This document shows positions 1-5,871 of a stretch of 14,832 nucleotides of DNA, in pieces. The stretch is taken from the NCBI GenBank assembly GCA_050742415.1, contig JBOGIF010000073.1:1-14832 (forward strand), read 5' to 3'. Position 1 is the stretch's first letter; every line of letters begins with the position of its first letter. The position numbers were made by a program, and so were the translations under genes. This DNA is from JBOGIF01 sp050742415. GTDB lineage: Bacteria; Actinomycetota; Acidimicrobiia; Acidimicrobiales; AC-14. Below the pieces are notes generated by a model, which had not been told where the DNA came from, ran no database searches, and was given only the letters and a program-made list of their open reading frames with translations.

Positions 1-257
1 ACCTTGGTCGGGGCCAGGCCGGCGGCGGTGGCCACCTCGACGAGGCGGGCCAATTGACGCTCCAGGTCGCCGCGTTGGTCCGACGACGACACCCGGGCGT
101 AGAGGGCGACACCACCGGGGCCGGGAGCCGGCTCGTCGACCAGGATCGTACCGGTGGCGAGCTGGTGGGCGGGCACCGGCAGGACTCCGGCGTGGAACCA
201 ACGGGTCGCGGTCTGGCGGCTCACGCCGTTGCATCTGGCCCACGCAGCGAGCTTCAT
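1..257 (-). CDS. tnpA: IS607-family serine recombinase (TnpA), 5' part only, cut by window edge
   Basis: This is the N-terminal 85 or so codons of an IS607-type transposase, a serine recombinase that moves the element by DNA cleavage through a 5'-phosphoserine intermediate. The start MKLAAWARCNGVSRQTATRW is the MerR-like helix-turn-helix typical of IS607 TnpA. A linker ending LATGTILVDEP leads into the resolvase fold, where VALYARVSSSDQRGDLERQ holds the catalytic Ser region. Family proteins are usually about 190-220 residues, so more than half lies beyond position 1. I chose the ATG at 257 because family members begin MKL; in-frame ATGs at 266 and 269 are alternatives. A TnpB/RuvC-type gene would be expected further left but is not visible. 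The left end of the element should lie between about 258 and 380, but IS607 ends lack clear terminal repeats and I cannot place it. The family call is firm; whether the element is intact is unknown. Confidence 0.88.
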   Translation of the reverse strand, partial: MKLAAWARCNGVSRQTATRWFHAGVLPVPAHQLATGTILVDEPAPGPGGVALYARVSSSDQRGDLERQLARLVEVATAAGLAPTK

Positions 258-364
258 CCGTCCCATCATGACGAGGGGGGTGTGACAGTCATGGCCCGAT
301 GGGGACAGAACCGCCCATCGCCCCGAGCAGTTGGTAACCCCCCGACCCGCCGCCCCGGTGGCGG

Positions 365-380
365 TAGCATCGGGTGCGCC
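365..380 (+). promoter_or_regulatory. Candidate -10 element of the oxidoreductase gene
   Basis: TAGCAT at 365-370 fits the actinobacterial -10 consensus TANNNT and lies 10 nt before the ATG at 381, so the transcript would have almost no leader. A near-palindrome, CCGCCGCC-CC-GGTGGCGG (347-364, one mismatch), abuts it upstream and could be a protein-binding site or simply GC-rich chance. No clear -35 is seen. Confidence 0.35.
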
Positions 381-1352
381 ATGGATGCTGCCGAAGGTGC
401 CGTGGTGGACTGGGTACTGCCCGGCCGCCTGTCAACCGCCGACGCCGACCTTGCCGTCGTGGCCGGTGGATGGGGCCCCAAGAGCCGCTGCCACCGCCGG
501 GCCGAGGTCGAGTGGATCAGGCCCGTCTGTCCGACCGGCACCGTCCGCCTCGGCCTGCGGGTGGTGGACGGCGAGGGATTCGAGTTCGTGCCGGGTCAGT
601 TCGTCGGCGTCGAGATCGGGATCGACGGGCTCGGCTACGCCCGGAGTCCCTACTGCATCTTGTCGCCGCCGGCTGACGACCGGCGCTTCGAGCTGGTGGT
701 GCGGGTCGTCCGCGACGGCCCCGTGTCGCGTTACCTCGGCTCGTGCGCGGTGGGAGATCAGATCGCCTTCCGGGGTCCCACGGGCCGTTCGATGGTGCCG
801 CCGCACGACGACCTGGACATCGTGCTCCTGGCCACCGGTGTGGGCATCGGCCCGTTCCACTCGCTGGCCGCCCACCTGCTGCGACGGGGTTTCCCGAGGA
901 CGATCACGCTCTTTTGGGGCCTCCGGCTCGTTGAGGACATCTGCCTTATCGCCGAACTCGACGAGCTGGCCCGGCTTCATCCCGGCTTTTCCTACCGGAT
1001 CACGCTGTCACAGCCGTCGAAGGGGTGGCCGGGGCTCCGCGGCCGGATCACCGAGTCGGTGCCGCCGCGGCTGGCCACCCTGGGCGGCACCCGCTACTAC
1101 CTGTGCGGTAACGGAGCCATGACCGAGGACATGGCCACCGCCCTGTCCGACCTCGGGGTGCGAGAGGAGTTGTTGCACCAGGAGCACTACTTCAACCAGA
1201 AGCACGTTCCCGACCCGTTGGTGCTCGCCGCCATCGAATCCCGTTTCGTGGCCTCCGACCTGTTCTCACCGATCGCCCACCAGCGGGCGAGCGGGGGGCT
1301 GTTCCACCTCGACGGCCCCCTCGGGGGCGGGCTCCGCCGAACTCAGTCGTAG
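381..1352 (+). CDS. FAD/NAD(P)-binding oxidoreductase (ferredoxin-NADP reductase superfamily)
   Basis: A 323-residue protein with the two-domain ferredoxin-reductase fold, expected to pass electrons between NAD(P)H and a partner through FAD. The FAD domain shows PGQF (residues 71-74) and RSPYCILS (88-95), a variant of the RxYS motif. The nucleotide-binding domain shows ATGVGIGPF (151-159) and LCGNGAMTED (241-250), the usual nicotinamide-side loop. The last 50 or so residues follow EHYF and look like a lineage-specific tail. There is no CxxxxCxxC iron-sulfur cluster domain, so a separate ferredoxin or protein partner is likely. The reading frame is open back to position 54, but similarity begins only after the ATG at 381, where a TANNNT box also sits. 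Its 3' end overlaps the convergent ABC permease gene by 10 bp. Substrate and partner are unknown; the ferredoxin at 4867 is a possible partner only by inference. Confidence 0.8.
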   Translation: MDAAEGAVVDWVLPGRLSTADADLAVVAGGWGPKSRCHRRAEVEWIRPVCPTGTVRLGLRVVDGEGFEFVPGQFVGVEIGIDGLGYARSPYCILSPPADDRRFELVVRVVRDGPVSRYLGSCAVGDQIAFRGPTGRSMVPPHDDLDIVLLATGVGIGPFHSLAAHLLRRGFPRTITLFWGLRLVEDICLIAELDELARLHPGFSYRITLSQPSKGWPGLRGRITESVPPRLATLGGTRYYLCGNGAMTEDMATALSDLGVREELLHQEHYFNQKHVPDPLVLAAIESRFVASDLFSPIAHQRASGGLFHLDGPLGGGLRRTQS

Positions 1353-2098
1353 CGGCGGATGGCACCGACGTTGAACACGACCATGAGAACTCCCGCCACG
1401 GCCACGACCGCGAAGCCCCGCCCGATCTTCGCCCACGCCAGGTCGTCAAGGATCAGCGAACGGAGCGCCTCCATGATGTAGGTGACGGGGTTGAAGGTGG
1501 CGGCGACCTCCATCGGCCGCGTGAGCATGTCGCGGGGGACGAAGTTTGGCGTCAGGAACAACAGCGGGAAAAAGACCAGCGAACCGGACTGGGTGGCCGC
1601 GGCACTGCGCGACTTGAGGGCGATGAGCTGCACGAACCCCGAGAACACGACCGACCACGACGCCGCCAGCACCAGGAGGAGGACGAAGCCGATGACCCCG
1701 CTGGCCACCGAGATGCCGAACAGCAGGGACACGAGCACTATCAGGGCCGAGATGGCGACACTTTTTACCGCCTCCGCCGTCAGGCGGCCCAGCACGATGG
1801 CGGTCCGTGACACCGGCGTGGCCCGGAGCTTGTCGAAGTACCCGCCCTCGATGTCCTCGACCAGGTAGAGCGCAGCACTCCCGAACGACGCGGCCAGCAA
1901 GAGGGCGCTCGGAACCTGGAAGGCGGCGTAGTTCTGGCCCTTGAGGAACGAGGTGGCCCCCGAAGGGAAGATCTTGCCGGCCTGGCCGACGTTCACGACC
2001 AGGAAGAACAGCGGGATGAACACCGTGGGGAACAGCGACTCCGGAGTGCGCACGGTCTCGCGGATGGCCCGGCGGCCGAGCACCCAGAACTGGGTCAC
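1343..2098 (-). CDS. ABC-2 type transporter permease, DrrB-like
   Basis: A 251-residue integral membrane protein, the usual length for DrrB/ABC-2 permeases that pair with a DrrA-type ATPase to export drugs, glycolipids or other amphipathic compounds. Several hydrophobic segments are visible: VFIPLFFLVVNVG near the N-terminus, a long pair around ISALIVLVSLLFGISVASG and VIGFVLLLVLAASWSVVFSG, then LVFFPLLFLTPNF, and a last one near AVVAVAGVLMVVFNVG. The family signature region LTPNFVPRDMLTRPM followed by FNPVTYIMEALRSL is clear and typical of the C-terminal half. The start is GTG at 2098, whose GTGA overlaps the stop of the ATPase gene, so the two are probably translationally coupled. Longer in-frame starts up to 2359 are rejected because that stretch encodes only the shadow of the ATPase. 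The substrate cannot be told from sequence. Confidence 0.88.
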   Translation of the reverse strand: MTQFWVLGRRAIRETVRTPESLFPTVFIPLFFLVVNVGQAGKIFPSGATSFLKGQNYAAFQVPSALLLAASFGSAALYLVEDIEGGYFDKLRATPVSRTAIVLGRLTAEAVKSVAISALIVLVSLLFGISVASGVIGFVLLLVLAASWSVVFSGFVQLIALKSRSAAATQSGSLVFFPLLFLTPNFVPRDMLTRPMEVAATFNPVTYIMEALRSLILDDLAWAKIGRGFAVVAVAGVLMVVFNVGAIRRYD

Positions 2099-2892
2099 CG
2101 CACCTCCTGCACCTGGCCGGCGACCCGTTCGCGGGTGCGCCCGGTGGCGTCGAGGAAGACCTCGTCGAGGGACGGGTCCACGTCCATGGACTGGCGCCGG
2201 CGGAGCTCGGCTTTCAGTTCGTCGGGTGTGCCCTCCCGAACGATGAGGCCGCCGTCGATGATGGCCAGCCGGTGGCAGAGCTGGTCGGCTTCCTCCAGGT
2301 ACTGGGTGGTCAGAAAGACCGTCGTCCCCAGGGCGTTGATGCGGCGCATCTCGTCCCACACGGTGAGCCGGCTGGCCGGGTCGAGGCCGGTCGTCGGCTC
2401 GTCGAGGAACAGGACCTGCGGCTCATGTACGAGGGCCGACGCCAGGTCGAGCCTTCGCTTCATGCCCCCGGAGTAACCCTTGATGCGCCTGTCGGCGGCG
2501 TCGAGGAGGTCGACCAGCTCGAGCAGCTCCTGGGCCCGGTCGGCGGCCTGGGCCGGCGAGTTGCCGAACAGCCGGGCCTGGAGGACGAGCAGCTCGCGTC
2601 CCGTCTGGCGTGGGTCCAGGCCCGCCTCCTGCAGCGCCACCCCGATACCGCGGCGGGCCGCATCGGGGTCGGTGGTGACATCGACCCCGGCCACGCGCGC
2701 CGAGCCCGAGGTGATGGTCATCAGCGTGGCGAGCATGCGTACGGTGGTCGACTTCCCGGCGCCGTTGGGCCCGAGGAAGCCGAACACCTCACCTTCCTCC
2801 ACAGCCAGGTCGACACCGCGCACCGCGTCGACCGTCCCGCTCCGGCCGCTGAACCGCTTGACCAGCTGCTCGGCTTCCACGGCCAGCGACAT
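2095..2892 (-). CDS. ABC transporter ATP-binding protein, DrrA-like
   Basis: A 265-residue ATPase that energises the permease encoded just downstream. All nucleotide-binding motifs are present: Walker A GPNGAGKST (41-49), Q-loop Gln88, signature YSGGM (140-144), Walker B VLFLDEP (160-166) and D-loop GLD (169-171). The switch position reads TTQYLEEAD, with Gln197 where most ABC proteins have His; that is usual for the daunorubicin-resistance (DrrA) subfamily, so it is a subfamily marker and not a defect. The C-terminal part (PSLDEVFLDATG) is also DrrA-like. The ATG at 2892 is preceded at 6 nt by TAGCGT, suggesting a leaderless mRNA of its own although ARC ends only 44 bp upstream. Probable two-gene operon with the permease. 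Exported substrate unknown. Confidence 0.92.
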   Translation of the reverse strand: MSLAVEAEQLVKRFSGRSGTVDAVRGVDLAVEEGEVFGFLGPNGAGKSTTVRMLATLMTITSGSARVAGVDVTTDPDAARRGIGVALQEAGLDPRQTGRELLVLQARLFGNSPAQAADRAQELLELVDLLDAADRRIKGYSGGMKRRLDLASALVHEPQVLFLDEPTTGLDPASRLTVWDEMRRINALGTTVFLTTQYLEEADQLCHRLAIIDGGLIVREGTPDELKAELRRRQSMDVDPSLDEVFLDATGRTRERVAGQVQEVR

Positions 2893-2927
2893 GGTCCGAC
2901 GCTATCCCGGCCGGCCCCGGGTCGGCG
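2893..2927 (-). promoter_or_regulatory. Leaderless-type promoter of the ABC exporter operon
   Basis: Reading leftward, TAGCGT (2904-2899) is followed by exactly 6 nt and then the ATG at 2892. That puts the expected transcription start at or next to the start codon. GCCGAC (2926-2921), 16 bp upstream, is a weak -35 candidate. No Shine-Dalgarno sequence precedes the ATG, which fits a leaderless transcript. Confidence 0.5.
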
Positions 2928-2936
2928 TCCGAGCGG

Positions 2937-4718
2937 CTACAGGTACTGGCCGGTACCGACCCGCTCGATGGCCCGGCCGCCCACCGCGGTCTGGCCCGGC
3001 TTGCCCTCGGCCAGCAGGACCCGCAGGAAGACGATCCGCTCGCCCTTCTTGCCAGAGATCTTAGCCCAGTCGTCTGGGTTGGTGGAGTTGGGCAGGTCCT
3101 CGTGTTCCTTGTACTCCTGGCGGATGGAGGCACTGAGGTCGGACAGGCGGATGCCCTTGCGTTCCCCAGCGATGATCCGCTTGATGGCCAGCTTCTTGGC
3201 CCGTCGCACGATGTTCTCGATCATGGCCCCCGAGGCGAAGTCCTTGAAGTACATGACCTCCTTGTCGCCGTTCTGGTAGGTCACCTCGATGAACCGGTTC
3301 TCGTCGGTGTCGCGGTACATCTCCTCGACGGTCTGCTCGATCATCACCCGTACCGCCTTGTCCACGTCCCCGCCCCCGAGACCATCGACCTCGACGGGGT
3401 CGATGGGCAGGTCGGCGGTGAGATAGCGGGCGAAGATGTGGGCGGCGGCCTGGCGGTCGGGGCGCTCGATCTTGATCTTCACGTCGAGACGGCCAGGGCG
3501 CAGGATGGCGGGGTCGATGAGGTCCTCCCGGTTGGAGGCACCGATGACGATGACGTTTTTCAGTGTCTCCACGCCGTCGATCTCGGCCAGGAGCTGGGGC
3601 ACGATGGTCGACTCCATGTCCGAGGAGATCCCGGTGCCGCGGGTGCGGAACAGCGAGTCCATCTCGTCGAAAAAGACGATGACCGGCATGCCCTCCTCGG
3701 ACTTCTCCCGGGCCCGCTGGAAGACCAGGCGGATCTGGCGCTCGGTCTCGCCGACGTACTTGTTGAGCAGCTCGGGACCCTTGATGTTCAAGAAGTAGCT
3801 CTTGGCCGACTTGTCGCCGGTGACCTGGGCCACCTTCTTGGCCAGCGAGTTGGCGACCGCCTTGGCGATGAGGGTCTTGCCGCAGCCCGGCGGCCCGTAC
3901 AGCAGTATGCCCTTGGGTGCCGGCAGCTTGTGCTCCACGAACAGGTCACGGTGCAGGAACGGCAGCTCGACGGCGTCGGTGATGGCCTCGATCTGTGCGT
4001 CCAGGCCTCCGACATCCTCGTAGGAGATGTCGGGCACCTCCTCCAGGACCAGTTCCTCGACCTCGGGTCGGGGCAGTCTCTCGAGCAGCATCCCGGTACG
4101 CGGATCCATGAGGATGGTGTCCCCCGACCGGAGTTTCTGGCCGATGAGGGACTCGGACAGCTCCACCACCCGTTCGTCGTCGGCCCGGCCGACCACCAGG
4201 GCCCGGGTGCCGTCGTCGAGCAGCTCCTTCAGGGTCACCACGTCGCCCGACACCTCCTGGTGGCGGGCCAGTACGACGTTCAAAGACTCGTTGAGCACGA
4301 CCTCCTGGCCCCGGCGCAGCTCGCCGACATCCAGTTCGGGGTGCAGGGCGACGCGCATCTTGCGCCCACCGGAGAACACGTCGACGGTTCCGTCATCGTT
4401 GGTGTCGAGGTAGGTGCCGTAGGCCGACGGCGGTTGGGTGAGCTTGTCGACCTCCTCGCGCAGCTTGGCGATGTGCTCGCGGGCCTCCCGCAAGGTGTAG
4501 GTGAGGCGTTCGTTCTGCGAGACGGCCTGGGCCAGCTGGCCCTTGGTCTCCAGGAGCTTCTCCTCCAGGGTCCGGACCCGCTTGGGGGCGTCCTGAAGGC
4601 GCCGCCGGAGGGCGACGACCTCCTCCTCCAGTACCACGGCCTGCTCGCGCCACTCGGCCGCCTCCTGCTTCGAGGTAGCCAGGTTCGCGTCCTCGTGGTG
4701 ATCGGGCGTCGGAACCAC
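2937..4718 (-). CDS. arc: Proteasomal AAA+ ATPase ARC/Mpa
   Basis: This is the ring-forming unfoldase that recognises pupylated proteins and feeds them to the 20S proteasome in the actinobacterial cytoplasm. With a GTG start at 4718 it is 593 residues (M. tuberculosis Mpa is about 609). A coiled coil for Pup binding spans roughly 18-93. Tandem OB domains follow at about 97-220, then the AAA+ module: Walker A GPPGCGKT (275-282), pore loop KYVGET with Tyr321-Val322, Walker B VIVFFDEMD (346-354), sensor-1 Asn396 and RPGR (407-410). The last residues, GQYL, are the proteasome-docking tail with the penultimate Tyr needed for gate opening. An ATG at 4796 is in frame, but a probable -10 box and a 14-bp tandem repeat fall in that extension, so I prefer the later start; the true start is still uncertain. 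The gene is followed by an ABC exporter, not by the usual dop-pup-prcBA. Confidence 0.96.
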   Translation of the reverse strand: MVPTPDHHEDANLATSKQEAAEWREQAVVLEEEVVALRRRLQDAPKRVRTLEEKLLETKGQLAQAVSQNERLTYTLREAREHIAKLREEVDKLTQPPSAYGTYLDTNDDGTVDVFSGGRKMRVALHPELDVGELRRGQEVVLNESLNVVLARHQEVSGDVVTLKELLDDGTRALVVGRADDERVVELSESLIGQKLRSGDTILMDPRTGMLLERLPRPEVEELVLEEVPDISYEDVGGLDAQIEAITDAVELPFLHRDLFVEHKLPAPKGILLYGPPGCGKTLIAKAVANSLAKKVAQVTGDKSAKSYFLNIKGPELLNKYVGETERQIRLVFQRAREKSEEGMPVIVFFDEMDSLFRTRGTGISSDMESTIVPQLLAEIDGVETLKNVIVIGASNREDLIDPAILRPGRLDVKIKIERPDRQAAAHIFARYLTADLPIDPVEVDGLGGGDVDKAVRVMIEQTVEEMYRDTDENRFIEVTYQNGDKEVMYFKDFASGAMIENIVRRAKKLAIKRIIAGERKGIRLSDLSASIRQEYKEHEDLPNSTNPDDWAKISGKKGERIVFLRVLLAEGKPGQTAVGGRAIERVGTGQYL

Positions 4719-4738
4719 CTCCCGTGCGGTCGGGGTAG

Positions 4739-4766
4739 AGCTGTCGGAGCAGAGCTGTCGGAGCAG
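4739..4766. repeat. Perfect 14-bp tandem duplication in the ARC leader
   Basis: The unit AGCTGTCGGAGCAG occurs twice back to back (4739-4752 and 4753-4766), between the probable ARC -10 box and the GTG start. A 14-bp duplication would shift frame if translated, which argues that this stretch is untranslated leader. Confidence 0.9.
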
Positions 4767-4768
4767 CG

Positions 4769-4774
4769 ACCATA
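4769..4774 (-). promoter_or_regulatory. Candidate -10 element of arc
   Basis: Reading leftward, TATGGT matches TANNNT and is the best -10 in the 148-bp arc/ferredoxin intergenic region for the leftward direction. The start of transcription would be near 4762, giving a leader of roughly 44 nt that contains the 14-bp tandem duplication. No convincing -35 is visible. Confidence 0.35.
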
Positions 4775-4830
4775 CACGCCGCCCGCGCGCGAACACCGCG
4801 CCCCCGTCCTGGCCCGTTCTGGGTTTTCCC

Positions 4831-4866
4831 TGTCGATCCCGCGCAAACTGCGGCTACCATGGTCCC
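4831..4866 (+). promoter_or_regulatory. Leaderless-type promoter of the ferredoxin gene
   Basis: TACCAT (4855-4860) is followed by 6 nt and the ATG at 4867, the spacing expected for a leaderless mRNA. TGTCGA (4831-4836), 18 bp upstream, is a weak -35 candidate. No Shine-Dalgarno sequence is present in front of the ATG. Confidence 0.55.
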
Positions 4867-5100
4867 ATGAAGGTGTGGATCGACCAGGACCTGTGCACGG
4901 GCGACGGCCTCTGTGAGGAGATCGCCCCTGCGGTGTTCACGCTGCTCGACGACGGGCTGGCCTACGTCAAAGAGGGTGCCAGGGTGTTCAACCCCGGCGG
5001 CTCCGACGCCATGGCCCTGGTGCCGGCCGGCCTGGAGGACGCCACCATCGAGTCCGCCGAGGAATGTCCCGGCGAGTGCATCTTCATCGAGCCCGACTGA
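4867..5100 (+). CDS. Small single-cluster ferredoxin (3Fe-4S or Asp-ligated 4Fe-4S)
   Basis: A 77-residue soluble electron carrier of the actinobacterial single-cluster ferredoxin type, often a partner of cytochromes P450 or other oxidoreductases. The cluster ligands are Cys10 and Cys16 in CTGDGLC, plus Cys67 in CPGEC. The place of the second Cys of a standard 4Fe-4S motif is taken by Asp13. Asp there can either leave a 3Fe-4S cluster or act as fourth ligand, as in Pyrococcus furiosus ferredoxin. Cys71 is an additional, probably non-ligating cysteine. The short acidic protein fits the family length. It is divergent from arc across 148 bp, and its stop lies 9 bp from the end of the convergent gene at 5110. 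A ferredoxin near arc and trmI is a recurring actinobacterial arrangement, though its role in proteasome biology is not established. The redox partner is unknown. Confidence 0.9.
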   Translation: MKVWIDQDLCTGDGLCEEIAPAVFTLLDDGLAYVKEGARVFNPGGSDAMALVPAGLEDATIESAEECPGECIFIEPD

Positions 5101-5109
5101 CTGCGGCGA

Positions 5110-5871
5110 CTACCGCTCCCGGCTCCGGTCGACGAGGGCCAGCACCAGCCGCGCGGTGACGCCCACCAGCAGCACCGTGGCGACCACCATCCCCACCTCT
5201 TGGGCCGCGCCGGTACCACTGTCGTCACCGGCGACGACCGGCCCCGGCCCGCCGTCGTCGGCCAGCGCCTGGCGCAGGCGCTGGTCCTGGGCGACGGCCA
5301 CCTCGATGGCCAGGGTGCGGGCGCCGGTGCCGGCCAGCGCCGCCACCGCCAGGGCATAGGGGGCCCGGGGCACGGCCACCGCTTCGACCAGGTTCCCGTC
5401 CCCATCGCCGAACCGGGCCCCGACGGCCGAGCGCAGGCCCGGGACGGCGAAGGCGGCGTAATCGGCCTTGGACTGGGCACCCTCGTCGAAGCCCTCGACG
5501 AAGCCGCCGACATCGTCGGGGTCCTTCAGCTCGAACAGCAGGACCACCACGGCGCCGGCCGGGGGCACGGCGACGCTCCCGTCGGGCACGAACAGCCGGG
5601 CGTAGACGGCCCGGGTGGCGCCGCCCAGCGCCTCGCCGTCCTCCCTGACGGGGAGCAACGGGATGAACGCCTCGAGGTCGAAGGGACCGTCGACATCCTC
5701 GTCGATCATGTAGCCGGCGAGCTCGCCAAGGACCAGGTCCTCGAGATCCTCGGCCGCCGCCCCGGCGCGGCCGGCGGGCGCCACCAGCGCCACCAGCGCC
5801 ACCAGCGCCAGCAGCGCCAACCGCGCCACGGGGGCTGGGCGCCGCCCGCTCGGGACCGCTACCGCAGGCAC
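5110..5871 (-). CDS. Unrecognised exported protein with N- and C-terminal membrane segments
   Basis: I do not recognise this 253-residue protein. An N-terminal signal-like stretch (about residues 17-38, ARLALLALVALVALVAPAG) is followed by an Ala-rich cleavage-like region. The middle is acidic, about 180 residues, rich in Asp, Gly and Val, without cysteines or a motif I can name. Near the C-terminus a hydrophobic segment (VGMVVATVLLVGVTARLVLAL) precedes a basic end, giving a type-I topology with the middle part outside the membrane. The start is GTG at 5871; it overlaps the end of the MarP-like protease gene by 13 bp, so the two are probably coupled and may work together in the envelope. It could be a substrate or partner of that protease, but this is inference from position only. 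The signal core is encoded by a 9-bp tandem repeat. Convergent with the ferredoxin gene. Confidence 0.75.
   Translation of the reverse strand: MPAVAVPSGRRPAPVARLALLALVALVALVAPAGRAGAAAEDLEDLVLGELAGYMIDEDVDGPFDLEAFIPLLPVREDGEALGGATRAVYARLFVPDGSVAVPPAGAVVVLLFELKDPDDVGGFVEGFDEGAQSKADYAAFAVPGLRSAVGARFGDGDGNLVEAVAVPRAPYALAVAALAGTGARTLAIEVAVAQDQRLRQALADDGGPGPVVAGDDSGTGAAQEVGMVVATVLLVGVTARLVLALVDRSRER
5777..5820. repeat. 9-bp tandem repeat inside the signal-peptide coding region
   Basis: About five copies of a 9-bp unit, AGCGCCACC with edge variants (exact at 5786-5794 and 5795-5803), encode the repeated Ala-Leu-Val core of the signal segment of the 253-residue protein. Being a multiple of three, changes in copy number would lengthen or shorten the hydrophobic core without a frameshift. 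Confidence 0.85.

Noticed and set aside
54..380. Long N-terminal extension of the oxidoreductase frame
   Set aside because: It overlaps the IS607 recombinase gene on the other strand and shows no flavoprotein similarity; the -10-like box and family length fit the ATG at 381.
2299..2307. Gln in place of His in the ABC switch loop as a dead ATPase
   Set aside because: DrrA-type ATPases commonly have TTQYLEEAD here, so this is a subfamily trait and all other motifs are intact.
4719..4796. Longer ARC start at the ATG at 4796
   Set aside because: The stretch contains a likely -10 box and a 14-bp tandem duplication that does not keep frame; coiled-coil sequence begins well after the GTG at 4718. 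Not fully excluded.
3102..4916. 604-codon rightward open frame opposite arc, starting with plausible Met
   Set aside because: It is the exact antisense of a conserved AAA+ gene; in high-GC DNA the complementary frame lacks stops. The translation is a Leu/Gly/Val/His/Asp-biased sequence without any domain.
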